Positions 36,761 to 46,216 of a DNA stretch of 64,000 nt are shown in pieces. A program made the translations under genes and the position numbers. The DNA lies in NCBI RefSeq assembly GCF_900114605.1, contig NZ_FOTP01000003.1, positions 682,001 through 746,000 of the forward strand. Direction: 5' to 3'. This DNA comes from Bradyrhizobium sp. NFR13 (GTDB taxonomy: Bacteria; Pseudomonadota; Alphaproteobacteria; Rhizobiales; Xanthobacteraceae). Each line of letters begins with the position of its first letter. The first letter of the stretch is position 1. Below the pieces are notes generated by a model. The model saw only the letters and a program-made list of their open reading frames with translations. It made no database searches and was not told the origin of the DNA.

Positions 36761-37369
36761 ATGATCGCACCAGATTCCCGCCACCGCCCTTTTCGACGCA
36801 TCCCCTTCGCCGCCCTGTTGCCGGTGTTGGCGCTGGCCCTGTCGTGCCTGTGGACGAGCCCTGCGGCGGCTGATTTCCGGCTGTGCAACAATACCTCGAG
36901 CCGAGTCGGGATCGCGCTGGGCTACAAGGATGCCGAAGGCTGGACCACCGAGGGCTGGTGGAACGTCTCATCGCGCGCCTGCGAAACCCTGCTGCGCGGA
37001 ACCCTGGTTGCCCGGTATTATTATATCTACGCACTCGACTACGACCGGGGCGGTGAGTGGTCGGGTCAGGCCTTCATGTGCTCCCGCGACAAGGAATTCA
37101 CCATCAAGGGTACCGAAAACTGCCTCGCGCGCGGCTTTGACCGGACCGGCTTCTTCGAGGTCGATACCGGCGAACAGCGTGCCTGGACGGTGCAGCTGAC
37201 CGAAACCAACGAACAACCGCCGAAGCTGCCGGGCATTCCGGGGCCGACCGGACCACCACCAGGTGCGCCCGGTGCGGGCTTCCCCAACCTGCCCAACACG
37301 CCAGGCGGCGCGCCCCCGGGCGGGTCAACAACCCTGCCGCCATCAGTTCCGCCGGGAGGCAAACAATGA
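36761..37369 (+). CDS. DUF1036 secreted protein
   Basis: 202 residues. A signal peptide runs to about residue 37 (SPAAA followed by DFRLCNN). The DUF1036 domain follows, with paired cysteines and aromatic motifs (ADFRLCNNTSSRVGIALGY, WTTEGWWNV), then a Pro/Gly-rich tail (GIPGPTGPPPGAPGAG) that looks like a flexible linker. It is predicted periplasmic. Its stop overlaps the pyruvate kinase start by four bases (ATGA), a coupling that is common in Rhizobiales. Function is unknown. Confidence 0.87.
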   Translation: MIAPDSRHRPFRRIPFAALLPVLALALSCLWTSPAAADFRLCNNTSSRVGIALGYKDAEGWTTEGWWNVSSRACETLLRGTLVARYYYIYALDYDRGGEWSGQAFMCSRDKEFTIKGTENCLARGFDRTGFFEVDTGEQRAWTVQLTETNEQPPKLPGIPGPTGPPPGAPGAGFPNLPNTPGGAPPGGSTTLPPSVPPGGKQ

Positions 37370-38799
37370 GACGTCAACGCCGCATCAAGATCCTGGCCAC
37401 GCTCGGCCCCGCCTCCTCGGACAGCGCGATGATCCGCAAGCTGTTCGAAGCCGGCGCCGACGTGTTCCGCATCAATATGAGCCACACGCCGCATGACAAG
37501 ATGCGCGAGCTGGTGAAGACCATCCGCAATGTCGAGAGCAGCTACGGCCGCCCGATCGGTATTCTCGTCGACCTGCAGGGCCCGAAGCTCCGCGTCGGTG
37601 CCTTTGCCGAAGGCGGCGTGCAACTCAAGAACGGCGAGAGCTTCGTGCTGGATTCCGATCCCGCGCCCGGCGACGCCACCCGTGTCCACCTGCCGCATCC
37701 GGAAATTCTCGCGGCACTTCGCCCGGGCCATGCGCTCCTGATCGACGACGGCAAGCTGCGGCTGATTGCCGAGGAAACCTCCAGTGAACGCGCATTGACC
37801 CGCGTGGTGGTCGGTGGCCGCATCTCGGACCGCAAGGGCGTCAGCCTGCCCGACACCGATCTGCCGGTCTCGGCCATGACGCCGAAGGACCGCGCAGATC
37901 TCGAGGCCGCGCTGGAAACCAGCATCGACTGGGTCGCATTGTCCTTCGTGCAGCGCGCCGAGGACGTACATGAGGCCAAGCGGCTGGTGCGCGGCCGCGC
38001 CTCCATCATGTCGAAGATCGAGAAGCCGCAGGCGATCGACCGCCTTGAATCCATTCTGGAAGCCTCCGACGCGCTGATGGTGGCGCGCGGCGATCTCGGC
38101 GTCGAACTGCCGCTGGAACGGGTACCAAGTCTACAAAAGCGCATGACGCGCATGGCCCGCCGCGCCGGCAAACCCGTCGTCGTCGCGACGCAGATGCTGG
38201 AATCGATGATCCAGAGCCCGGTGCCGACTCGTGCCGAAGTCTCCGACGTCGCCACCGCCATCTATGAAGGCGCGGACGCCGTCATGCTGTCGGCCGAATC
38301 CGCCGCCGGCAAATTCCCGGTGGAGGCGGTCTCGACGATGAACCGCATCGGCGAGGAAGTAGAACGCGATCCGACCTATCGCTCCGTGCTGATGGCCCAG
38401 CGCCCCGAGCCCGAACCGACCGCCGGTGACGCCATTGCGGACGCCGCACGACAGATCGCAGAAACGCTGGATCTGTCTGCGATCATTTGCTGGACCAGCT
38501 CAGGATCCACCGCCGTCCGCGTCGCCCGTGAACGGCCGAAGCCGCCGGTGGTTGCGATCACGCCGAACCTCGCCGCCGGTCGCAAACTCTCGGTCGTGTG
38601 GGGCGTACACTGCGTGGTGGCGGAGGATGCGAAAGACCTCGACGACATGGTCGATCGCGCCGCACGCATCGCCTTCCGTGATGGCTTCGCCAAAGCGGGC
38701 CAGCGCATCATCATTGTCGCTGGCGTGCCGCTCGGCACACCAGGTGCGACCAACATGGTGCGCATCGCCTATGTCGGGCCAAACGACGCGGATATGTAG
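37366..38799 (+). CDS. pyk: Pyruvate kinase
   Basis: Glycolytic enzyme converting phosphoenolpyruvate and ADP to pyruvate and ATP. It has 477 residues: TIM barrel with inserted B domain, plus a C-terminal regulatory-type domain. Signatures are RIKILATLGPASSD at the start, SKIEKPQA with the catalytic lysine, MVARGDLGVELP, and ATQMLESM. The ATG overlaps the DUF1036 stop. A terminator follows. Confidence 0.97.
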   Translation: MRRQRRIKILATLGPASSDSAMIRKLFEAGADVFRINMSHTPHDKMRELVKTIRNVESSYGRPIGILVDLQGPKLRVGAFAEGGVQLKNGESFVLDSDPAPGDATRVHLPHPEILAALRPGHALLIDDGKLRLIAEETSSERALTRVVVGGRISDRKGVSLPDTDLPVSAMTPKDRADLEAALETSIDWVALSFVQRAEDVHEAKRLVRGRASIMSKIEKPQAIDRLESILEASDALMVARGDLGVELPLERVPSLQKRMTRMARRAGKPVVVATQMLESMIQSPVPTRAEVSDVATAIYEGADAVMLSAESAAGKFPVEAVSTMNRIGEEVERDPTYRSVLMAQRPEPEPTAGDAIADAARQIAETLDLSAIICWTSSGSTAVRVARERPKPPVVAITPNLAAGRKLSVVWGVHCVVAEDAKDLDDMVDRAARIAFRDGFAKAGQRIIIVAGVPLGTPGATNMVRIAYVGPNDADM

Positions 38800-38809
38800 T
38801 TCACTGATC

Positions 38810-38843
38810 AATCTCTCCCCACGATGACGGGGAGAGATTGTTT
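38810..38843 (+). terminator. Terminator of pyk
   Basis: A perfect 11-bp stem (AATCTCTCCCC / GGGGAGAGATT) with an 8-base loop is followed by GTTT. It starts 11 bases after the pyk stop. Confidence 0.8.
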
Positions 38844-38857
38844 CTGCCACCTGAGGC

Positions 38858-39286
38858 CTAACCCACCAGCGTCGCGTCGAGCGTGATGTCCGCGTTCAGC
38901 ACCTTCGACACCGGACAGCCGGCCTTGGCCATCGCCGTGAGTTGGTCGAACTTCGCCTTGTCAGCGCCGGGAATGGAAGCCGTCAGGGTGAGATGCACTT
39001 TTGTGATGGCGAAACCGTCGCCCTGCTTCTCCAGCGTCACGTCGGCCTTGGTTTCCATATTGTCGGCCTTGAACCCGGCTTCGCCGAGGATCAGCGACAG
39101 CGCCATGGTAAAACAGGCGGCATGGGCCGCGCCGATCAGTTCTTCAGGATTGGAGCCTGGCTTGCCTTCGAAGCGGCTGGCAAAACCGTAGGGATAATCG
39201 GCGAGCGCCCCGCTCTTGGTGGAAATCGATCCCTTGCCGTCCTTGATGCCACCCTGCCATTTGGCCGAACCGAAAGTCGTGGTCAT
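38858..39286 (-). CDS. osmC: OsmC family peroxiredoxin-like protein
   Basis: A 142-residue protein of the OsmC clade, which reduces organic hydroperoxides through two cysteines. The first is in AAHAACFTMALSLIL and the second in AKAGCPVSKVLN. Starting MTTTFGSAKWQGGIKDGKGSISTKSG, it has the Gly-rich N terminus of OsmC itself rather than Ohr. It is convergent with pyk and a single gene. Confidence 0.92.
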   Translation of the reverse strand: MTTTFGSAKWQGGIKDGKGSISTKSGALADYPYGFASRFEGKPGSNPEELIGAAHAACFTMALSLILGEAGFKADNMETKADVTLEKQGDGFAITKVHLTLTASIPGADKAKFDQLTAMAKAGCPVSKVLNADITLDATLVG

Positions 39287-39328
39287 GCAATTCTCCTCAA
39301 TTTGGTTTGAAGTCGATCGAACGGGAGG

Positions 39329-40326
39329 TTAGCGCAAGGCGGCCTTCGGTTTTGTGTCAGCGGCCGAGATCATGCCCTCGATCTCCCTCATGATAAGATC
39401 AGGTGCAGCATTTTGCACCATGTGGCCAACGTTCGACAGCACGATTAGTTTGGCGCCCGGCACGGTTTTCGCGAAATGACGCGAATGAATCTCCGGCGAT
39501 ACGATGGTGTCGGCAGAGCCTGCGATCACGACGGTCGGAGCTTTGATATCGGCATAGCGCGATGCCTGCGCCATGACGGCAGATTTCAACGTTACCAGAT
39601 CCCAGGCATTGGCGAGGAAGTTGCGCGGCCGCACTACAAGTTGCGTCGCAGTCTGCGCGACATAGCCTTCCGGCATCGGCTGCGGCGCAAACACTGCGCG
39701 GCCGGCCACGTCCGTCAAGAAATAGCCGAGCGGTAGCGTGATCGTATAGGCCAGCAGCTTGCCGATTACCGGTGTGGTGACGACCTCGTTATAGATGCCA
39801 ACGCCACCGGGCCAGGGATGAGTGACACCCGCCAGCATGACGAGTCCTGCGACACGCTGCGGATAGTCCAGCGCCATCAGCGCGCCGAGTGCGCCGAGTG
39901 CGCCGGCAAGCGAATGCACCACGACGATCGCCTGATCGACGCCGAGTTTTTCTAGCGCTTCGTCGATCATCCTCGCCTGCATCGCCGGAGAAGAGTTCGA
40001 CAGATCGTCACGCGTGCTCCAGCCAAAGCCGGGACGGTCGATCAGGATAACGCGGTGTTTTCTGCCAGCATATTGCCGAGCGGCAGCCGCATGGTCTCCA
40101 TGCTCGACGAGGCGCCATGGATGAGGACAATCGGCGGTCCGGATGCATCGCGTGGTCCGATCTGCACCACATGCAGACGGCCGCCCGTGACATCGACAAG
40201 TTCGCCTGCTGGCAGATATCTGCGCTCGAACACGAACACGCCAACCTGTGTGGCCACGGCCAGCACGCATAGCGCGACCACCACAGTGACCGAGATCATC
40301 GCCAATATCCGGGGAATTTTGTGCAC
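39329..40326 (-). pseudogene. Alpha/beta hydrolase, interrupted by a frameshift
   Basis: The N-terminal half (membrane helix ILAMISVTVVVALCVLAVATQ, then PPIVLIHGASSSMETMRLPLG with the oxyanion-hole HG) is in one frame and ends at a premature stop. The remainder (HRVILIDRPGFGWS, nucleophile serine in VVHSLAG, C-terminal GHMVQNA with the catalytic histidine) is in another. The frames meet at a four-base T run at 40058-40061 (A run in the gene). Adding one A restores MLAEKHRVILID, the family-like sequence. Either a genuine recent mutation or a sequencing error is possible. Apart from this, the gene is intact and about 330 residues long. Confidence 0.8.
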
Positions 40327-40373
40327 GATCCAGCTACGCGACGATACCCCGAAGGTTTCGCGCCGCGCGCCAC

Positions 40374-41108
40374 TTACGCGCTGACGCCAAGACGACCGAT
40401 ACCCGGCAGTTTGATCGCGGGTCGGCGGATGTCGAGGCCGAATACGGCACCGAGCAGATTGAGCTCGATCCCTTCGACCCAGCCTGCGGTGACACCGAGA
40501 TAGCCGCCCAGCGTGGCGCGCACACCGGTGCCGGAGGGTGTCCAGCCAAACGCATTGCCGGCATAGGGAAAGTCCTTGCCGATGGCGGTGGGCGGCAAAG
40601 CCACCTGCAATTCGGGCACGGCGGCCAGAATGGCCGCGACGAATGTGTTTGAGTTCGGCCCCGGCCAGGCCCGATAATCGCCGTAAGAGCGCCAGGAGTA
40701 GCCGGCGATCGCCGTCTGGATCTTCGGGATCATCACCGTGGCCGCATCACCATCGGCGGATGCGATCGCAGTCGGCACGTCGCCGAACCAGCGACCGTCA
40801 GCGGCAAAACCATTCTGGCGAATGGGCTCGCCCCATGCCGTATAATCGTAGCGGGTGTAACGCGACGCGCCCTTTTCCTTGAATACGATCCAGCTATGGA
40901 CCGCAAAGATGCCGCGCCAGCGCACGGTTCGCGCTGCAAAGACGCGCACCAGCGCCTCTGGATGCGCAGCGGGAGGCGGCAACAGGCCGGCGCTGGAACG
41001 ATCCGCGCTCTGCCAATCTACCGAGCGATCACCCATCCAGTATCTGGCGGCCGACACAACAATGGGAAGGACGAGCAGCGCGAGCAGCACAATCACAAAT
41101 TTTCTCAC
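40374..41108 (-). CDS. DUF3750 family protein
   Basis: About 244 residues with an N-terminal membrane helix (VRKFVIVLLALLVLPIVVSAA). The DUF3750-like core has EALVRVFAARTVRWRGIFAVHSWIVFKEKG and the later GPNSNTFVAAILAAVPEL, with histidine, serine and asparagine residues recalling the papain/NlpC-like arrangement. Function is unknown. The GTG at 41108 begins at the membrane anchor; the frame is open to 41420 without similarity. Divergent from a small 60-residue gene. Confidence 0.8.
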   Translation of the reverse strand: MRKFVIVLLALLVLPIVVSAARYWMGDRSVDWQSADRSSAGLLPPPAAHPEALVRVFAARTVRWRGIFAVHSWIVFKEKGASRYTRYDYTAWGEPIRQNGFAADGRWFGDVPTAIASADGDAATVMIPKIQTAIAGYSWRSYGDYRAWPGPNSNTFVAAILAAVPELQVALPPTAIGKDFPYAGNAFGWTPSGTGVRATLGGYLGVTAGWVEGIELNLLGAVFGLDIRRPAIKLPGIGRLGVSA

Positions 41109-41138
41109 AGAGGAAAGGCCCGTGGAGGGAAGCAATCT

Positions 41139-41234
41139 TGTGGATATGGGGGCGTTTTGCGGGTTTGCCACAGAGGTGGCGACGAATGGCTCTTCCGGAA
41201 CTGTCCACGCTATCCACAGGAACGCATTTGTTCC
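41139..41234. promoter_or_regulatory. DnaA-box-like sequences and inverted repeat in a divergent intergenic region
   Basis: TGTGGATAT (41139-41147) and CTATCCACA (41210-41218) each match the DnaA box TTATCCACA at 8 of 9 positions, in opposite orientation. GGAAC-N6-GTTCC follows at 41219-41234. They lie between a minus-strand gene and a plus-strand small gene. Confidence 0.3.
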
Positions 41235-41297
41235 CGCCCGGTTATCGCCATGATCACGCGGCGGACTGACGCCACGATCTGAACTGGAGATAGTTTT

Positions 41298-41480
41298 ATG
41301 ACGCCCCGCCCCACTGATACTTTGATCGACGAAATCATTGCTACCTGCAATGGCGACTTGCGCGGCGCGCTCAAGGCTTTGCTGATGGTCAACGAGCAAC
41401 TGGAAGCGGAACTGCAGCAACTCTATGCCGCTTCACCTCAGTTCGTCGCTGTCCGGGCCGGCAATAACATCCTGCACTAG
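41298..41480 (+). CDS. Small conserved-looking protein of unknown function
   Basis: 60 residues, mostly helical (TLIDEIIATCNGDLRGALKALLMVNEQLEAEL), acidic, soluble. A GGAGA ribosome-binding site lies 8 bases before the ATG, which supports a real gene. I recognise no family. Confidence 0.65.
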   Translation: MTPRPTDTLIDEIIATCNGDLRGALKALLMVNEQLEAELQQLYAASPQFVAVRAGNNILH

Positions 41481-41573
41481 ATCGACTGACGCGCCTATTT
41501 TGGATCGTCCTTGCCTTCTGGCTCTTCCTTGTCGTTCACTTTCGGGCCGCACCGTCGAAAAGCAGCTAAAGTG

Positions 41574-43937
41574 CTAGCTGGCGCGGCGCTGCGCTGACTT
41601 GCTCTGCTGGAGATCGGCATCATCGCCTTCTGCGACTTCAGTGGTCGGCGGAGGCAACTGCATCAAAACGGTCTGTCCGGGTGACGCGATCTCGATACCT
41701 TCTTCCTGGAAGCGAATCTTCATGCGGCGATTGAATTCGCGCTGCACCGCCCAGCGGCCGGAATCGGTACATCGGATCTGGCCGACGATCGTCGCCATCG
41801 AACCATCGACCTTGTCGACGCCCCACAATTCCAGATCGCTGCGAATCTGCGGCCTGAAAGCTGCCTCACTGCGCATCTGCTCGACGATGTCCTTCAGCAA
41901 CTGGCCGGCGCGATCGGTATCTTCCTTGTAAGCGACGCTGACGCTGACAGCCGCATTGCCTGCACCTCGGCTGGCATTGGTGATGGTGGTCACCGCACTG
42001 AAGGGAATGATGTGAACCGAACCATCGCCGGCACGCAGCCGGATGGTACGGATCGAGACGTTCTCGACGACGCCTGACAGACCCGACACCGTGACGTTGT
42101 CTCCGACCTGCACGGTGCTTTCCAGCAGCAGGAACAAGCCGGTAATCACGTCCTGCACCAGCTTCTGCGAACCGAAGCCAATGGCAATACCGAGGATGCC
42201 GGCACCGGCGAGCAGCGGCGCGACATTGACACCGATCTCGCTCAGCGCAGTGAGCGCAACCACCGCAATGATTACGCCGAGCAATGTCGTGCGCAGCATC
42301 GGCTGGAACGTGCGCAGACGTGCCGCGCGGGCGAAATGACCGTCGCGCGTCAGCGCCGTGAGCTGCCGCTCCATCAGCGCATTACTACCTTCCCACACAA
42401 CCGCAGCGACAATGGCAGCGATGCCGACGGTGATGACGGCCGAGACGACCCGACTGCCGATCTGGCCACCATAGAACCAGACAATGGCATTAACGCCCCA
42501 CACTTCCAGCAAGGCGACCACGCCGATCACCCCGATGATCGTTGCGACAACCTTGCGCAACAATGGCAGATAGCGATTGGCACGCGTCTCAAGACCCGGA
42601 AAGCGTTGCAGGATTTCCGGTTTGATGCGGAAGCCGCGATCGATCAGGCTCAACGCAACCATCGAGACGAGTCGGGTCACCAGCGCGACAATGACCGTGC
42701 CGGCGATGTATCGCAGCAGCAACGCATAACCGTTCTGGATATTGAGCGCCCAGATGGTCCAGGCCGCCATTACAACAACGATCGCCAGCACATGCCAGAG
42801 ACCGGCGAGGCGATTGCGCATCGCGCTCAGGAAGCCCGTAGCGCCAAACGGCGCGCGGAGCGCATCGGCAACGGGCTTCCGGCACTGCAGGATGATGACG
42901 ACGACAAACAGATGCACGACGAGCATCACGAGCTTGATCAGCGCGAGATGCGCGGAGCGATAGAGGCCCATCATCAGCGCGACATTCGCGATTGCGATGC
43001 CGGTCGCGCCGACGCCGACGATGCGACGCGTCCAGATTTCGAGATAGGCTGCGGTCTCCTCCTTCACCCTGAACAGAGCGAGCGGCCCGAACAGCGCGCG
43101 CATCGCGCAGATGATGGCCCGCGCCACCACATAGCTGTTTACGATCGCAAGGATCGCGAGGCGCGTGATCCCGGCATCGCCGATCTGTGTACCGAGCAAC
43201 AGCGATACCGTGCCTGTGAAGACGAAAATCGGAATCAATTCGAAGAGCAAACGGCCGACGACGTAAGGAAGCCGCAGCAACGACTGCCAAGCCCGGGTCA
43301 GGCTGCGCCGCCGCTTGTTGAGATCGGGCGCCTCGGTGAAATCGGCAGTGGAAGACGGCGGATCAGCGCGTTCAATCACCGCCGCCGGCGCGCGCGCGAC
43401 AAAAGGAATGCGCGCTTCGAGCGCCGCCTGCGGCCTCCGCAGCAGCCAGACCACAAGCCATTCCGCCGCCAGCGCGCCGCCGAACACGATGACAAGCTTC
43501 CAGGCGATATCGAACAGGAGATGATAGGTGGCGGGGTCGTTGGCGCTGCGCTGCAGCCAGTACCACAGGGCAGGAAAGCGCGTGACCGATTGCACAGCTG
43601 CCGAGACTTCATGCGTGATGTCGCCGAGCTGATCCGAAATCGACACCAGCAATTGCGCACCCAGGCTATCGGCGTCGAGCGGAATGGCTGGTTTCTTCTC
43701 GGGCGCCGCGGGTGTCGCCGTGGCGATTGCGCGCAGTGTGTCGATCATCTCCTTGCGCTTGGCGTCGTCCTGCAATGTGTCGAGCGCAGCCTTGGCCTGA
43801 TCGGGGGACAGAGTCGAAGCTGCAGGCGCCGGTGGCGCATCGGCCTTCTGCGCCAGCGCAGGGCTGGTCACAGCAGCCATCGGTGCGGCCATCAGCAGAC
43901 ATAGCAAGGCGAATAGCGGAAATGACTTCGGCGCCAA
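41574..43937 (-). CDS. Large MscS-family mechanosensitive channel (YbiO-like)
   Basis: An inner-membrane osmotic-relief channel of about 787 residues. It has a signal peptide, a periplasmic alpha-helical region, about ten membrane helices, and the MscS pore and beta domain (TVQVGDNVTVSGLSGVVENVSIRTIRLRAGDGSVHIIPFS) around residue 612. A soluble C-terminal cage with Gln/Pro tail follows. The start is decided by a clear AGGAAGGG site 8 bases before a TTG at 43937. Upstream ATG codons in frame (to 44054) lie in a stretch that does not look like a signal sequence. Confidence 0.9.
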   Translation of the reverse strand: MAPKSFPLFALLCLLMAAPMAAVTSPALAQKADAPPAPAASTLSPDQAKAALDTLQDDAKRKEMIDTLRAIATATPAAPEKKPAIPLDADSLGAQLLVSISDQLGDITHEVSAAVQSVTRFPALWYWLQRSANDPATYHLLFDIAWKLVIVFGGALAAEWLVVWLLRRPQAALEARIPFVARAPAAVIERADPPSSTADFTEAPDLNKRRRSLTRAWQSLLRLPYVVGRLLFELIPIFVFTGTVSLLLGTQIGDAGITRLAILAIVNSYVVARAIICAMRALFGPLALFRVKEETAAYLEIWTRRIVGVGATGIAIANVALMMGLYRSAHLALIKLVMLVVHLFVVVIILQCRKPVADALRAPFGATGFLSAMRNRLAGLWHVLAIVVVMAAWTIWALNIQNGYALLLRYIAGTVIVALVTRLVSMVALSLIDRGFRIKPEILQRFPGLETRANRYLPLLRKVVATIIGVIGVVALLEVWGVNAIVWFYGGQIGSRVVSAVITVGIAAIVAAVVWEGSNALMERQLTALTRDGHFARAARLRTFQPMLRTTLLGVIIAVVALTALSEIGVNVAPLLAGAGILGIAIGFGSQKLVQDVITGLFLLLESTVQVGDNVTVSGLSGVVENVSIRTIRLRAGDGSVHIIPFSAVTTITNASRGAGNAAVSVSVAYKEDTDRAGQLLKDIVEQMRSEAAFRPQIRSDLELWGVDKVDGSMATIVGQIRCTDSGRWAVQREFNRRMKIRFQEEGIEIASPGQTVLMQLPPPTTEVAEGDDADLQQSKSAQRRAS

Positions 43938-44107
43938 AAGGTGTCCCTTCCTGTGGCTCGGAAAACGCCCTTTTCGCCTGTTTCCTGTGTCAGAAGTTTG
44001 ATTCCCCGGCGACGATGTCTTGTTTTTCCATCGCGGGCAGCAGGGATGCGTCAAAGCAGGGCGATGTTCCCGCGATGTCCCGCGAGCGCGCCGACTTTCA
44101 GGGAATT

Positions 44108-44752
44108 TCAGATATCGCGGCCTTCGACCTTCTCGGTCAGGGTCTTGACCAGCTCCGGCACCTTTTCGAGATGCGGATTGACCGCAAGTGCCTTGCGGAA
44201 CGCATCAAGCGCACGCCTGTCGTCGCCTAGCTCCTGCATGATCATGCCGAGCCCCGCCAGAGCACCGAAATGCCGGGGCTCGCGTCTCAGCACCTGCTCG
44301 ATATCCTGCAGCGAGCGTGTGTAATCGTTCTGCAGGTAGTACAGCGTGGCGCGCCGGTTCCAGCCCTCGACGTAATCGGGGCGCAGCTTCACCACGGCGC
44401 TCAACAACTGCAGCGACAGATCGACCTGCTTGGCGTCCAGCGCCGTCTTGGCGCGGGTCATCAGCAGCGCGGTCGTGTCGCTCGTGGTCTGCGACCACAG
44501 GGCCCAGATCCGGCCTTCGACGTGTTTGGCACTGGCTTCGTCCGGCGCCGCTTTCAGCGCACCAAACAGGAAATCGAGGCCGCGCGTCTTGTCGGCGTTG
44601 ACCTTCGGCAGTTTGGCGGGCGGCTCGGGAATTTTCTTCGGCGCATCCGGGGTTGTGATCTGCGGATCTTTGACCTGTGCGTAGACGGGTGCTGCGCCCA
44701 GAAATGCGCTCAGCAGAATTCCAAAACCTGCGGCCGGGATTCTCAATGCCAT
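44108..44752 (-). CDS. Secreted tetratricopeptide-repeat protein
   Basis: 214 residues. It has a signal peptide ending near AAPVYAQ, a Pro-rich linker, and three TPR-like units (SLQLLSAVVKLRPDYVEGWNRRATL, YLQNDYTRSLQDIEQVLRREP, GDDRRALDAFRKALAVNP). It is predicted periplasmic, and its partners are unknown. It lies upstream of the MscS gene on the same strand (170-base gap). Confidence 0.85.
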   Translation of the reverse strand: MALRIPAAGFGILLSAFLGAAPVYAQVKDPQITTPDAPKKIPEPPAKLPKVNADKTRGLDFLFGALKAAPDEASAKHVEGRIWALWSQTTSDTTALLMTRAKTALDAKQVDLSLQLLSAVVKLRPDYVEGWNRRATLYYLQNDYTRSLQDIEQVLRREPRHFGALAGLGMIMQELGDDRRALDAFRKALAVNPHLEKVPELVKTLTEKVEGRDI

Positions 44753-44770
44753 GCCGTAAGTCTAGACACG

Positions 44771-44799
44771 AAAAAACGCGCTGCAAAGCAGCAGCGCGT
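44771..44799 (-). terminator. Rho-independent terminator downstream of rpmJ
   Basis: Read on the minus strand, GCGCTGC and GCAGCGC form a stem around a short loop, followed by TTTTTT. It lies about 55 bases past the rpmJ stop. Confidence 0.85.
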
Positions 44800-44853
44800 C
44801 AAACACCTGTGATGTCGTGAGGCCGGCCGGCAAAATGCCAACCGATCAGCAAC

Positions 44854-44979
44854 TCAACCCTGGCGAGCCTTGAAACGGCGCTGGGTCTTGTTGATCACAT
44901 AGACGCGGCCCTTGCGGCGGACCAGGCGGTTGTCGCGGTGACGACCACGCAGCGATTTCAACGAGTTACGGACTTTCAT
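44854..44979 (-). CDS. rpmJ: 50S ribosomal protein L36
   Basis: A 41-residue ribosomal protein of the large subunit. The sequence begins [18 protein letters not shown] and ends [11 protein letters not shown]. It is the C-minus form, lacking the zinc-binding cysteines of the other L36 type, which is normal in alphaproteobacteria. It has its own terminator and is a single gene. Confidence 0.96.
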   Translation of the reverse strand: MKVRNSLKSLRGRHRDNRLVRRKGRVYVINKTQRRFKARQG

Positions 44980-45179
44980 CGGTCAATCCTGATAGCTTGC
45001 GATACTGACGTCAAAGGCCGTGCGCAGCAGGCCGAAATCAGCGAAAATGAGCTCGAACCCGCTGGCGACCAAGTCGCCCGGGACCCGCGGTTTCTAAGCC
45101 ATCGGGCGCCGGACTGTCAATCCGATCCGGGCATCTGACGACCATCGGATCGATATTTGCAGGTATTTTGGTGGCTTGA

Positions 45180-45204
45180 GGGTCCGGGAACAGCCACCGG
45201 ACCC
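45180..45204 (-). terminator. Stem-loop downstream of the Bug receptor gene
   Basis: GGGTCCGG and CCGGACCC form an 8-bp stem, extended by flanking TTGA/TTCAA with a bulge. It lies 17 bases beyond the Bug stop. There is no strong T-run, so Rho-independent termination is uncertain. Confidence 0.45.
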
Positions 45205-45220
45205 TTCAAACACGTGCGGA

Positions 45221-46192
45221 TCACTCTTGCGGGACATTCGCGGTTTTCACCACTGCGCCCCACTTCTTGATCTCCGAATCGACGAAAGCCGTGAATTCAG
45301 CTCCCGTCAGCTTGCCCGGCTCGACGCCCTGGGTGGCGAATTTCTCGCGGGTCGCGGGTACCGCCAGGATCTCCTTCATGGCCGCGACCAGCTTCGTATA
45401 GGCCGGGCTGCCATTGGCCTGCGGCATATACATGCCGAACCAGGCGGTCGCCTCGAACCCCTTTACGCCGGCCTCATCGAGGGTCGGGGCATTGGGGAGC
45501 GAGGCCGCTCGGGTGAGACTGGTGACCGCGAGCACACGGATGTTGCCCGCCTCGGCAGCAGGCAGAACAGTCGGCAACGTATCGAACATGATCGGAATAT
45601 GGCCGCCGATCAGGTCGTTCATCGCCGGCGCGGCGCCCTTGTAAGGGATGTGTTCGATATTGATACCAGCCATCTGCTTGAACAATTCGCCCGACAGATG
45701 ATTGGCGCCGCCGACGCCGGCCGATCCGAAGGACAGCTTGCCGGGCTGCTTCTTCGCCCACTCGATCAACTCGGCGACCGACTTAGCCGGAAAGTCCCTG
45801 GTTACAACAAGCGCATTTGGCGCCGTCGCGATCAGGGCGATCGGCGAGAAGTCCTTCTGTGTCTCGTAAGGCAAACTCTTGCGCAGACTCGGATTGATCA
45901 CGTGATGCGTGGCCGTGACCAACAACACGCTGCCATCGGCGGGCGACTTCACGACAACTTCCGAACCGATCGTGCCCGATGCGCCGGGCCGGTTCTCGAC
46001 GATCGTGGTGACGCCGAGCTTCTCGCCGAGATATTGCGCGACAAACCGTGCGAGGATGTCCGTCGTGCCCCCCGCTGGAAACGGCACGATGATCTTGATC
46101 TGACTGACTGGAAAATTCTGCGCCAGCGCGCCTGACAACATGACAAAAGTCATCGCCAGACACGACAGGGCGAGCCTCGTGAGCTTCTTCAT
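45221..46192 (-). CDS. Bug-family tripartite tricarboxylate transporter substrate-binding protein
   Basis: A periplasmic receptor of 323 residues. The signal peptide ends near GALAQ. The Bug fold is indicated by IKIIVPFPAGGTTDILARFVA and IVENRPGASGTIGSEVVVKSPADG, the conserved loop that contacts carboxylate ligands. Bug proteins bind organic acids such as citrate, aspartate or aromatic acids. No TctA/TctB membrane genes are adjacent, which is common for this expanded family. It lies downstream of the two MaoC-type genes on the same strand, so a shared catabolic role is likely. Confidence 0.9.
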   Translation of the reverse strand: MKKLTRLALSCLAMTFVMLSGALAQNFPVSQIKIIVPFPAGGTTDILARFVAQYLGEKLGVTTIVENRPGASGTIGSEVVVKSPADGSVLLVTATHHVINPSLRKSLPYETQKDFSPIALIATAPNALVVTRDFPAKSVAELIEWAKKQPGKLSFGSAGVGGANHLSGELFKQMAGINIEHIPYKGAAPAMNDLIGGHIPIMFDTLPTVLPAAEAGNIRVLAVTSLTRAASLPNAPTLDEAGVKGFEATAWFGMYMPQANGSPAYTKLVAAMKEILAVPATREKFATQGVEPGKLTGAEFTAFVDSEIKKWGAVVKTANVPQE

Positions 46193-46216
46193 TTCGATCC
46201 CTTGCCTGTTCTTGTC

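Noticed and set aside
41108-41298. Possible replication origin because of DnaA-like boxes
   Set aside because: Only two imperfect boxes, no AT-rich unwinding element, and no hemE or other gene typical of rhizobial oriC nearby.
42336-43904. 522-residue plus-strand open frame opposite the MscS gene
   Set aside because: High-GC antisense shadow: Asp/Arg/His-rich translation, no family-like sequence, and the opposite strand encodes a clear MscS protein.
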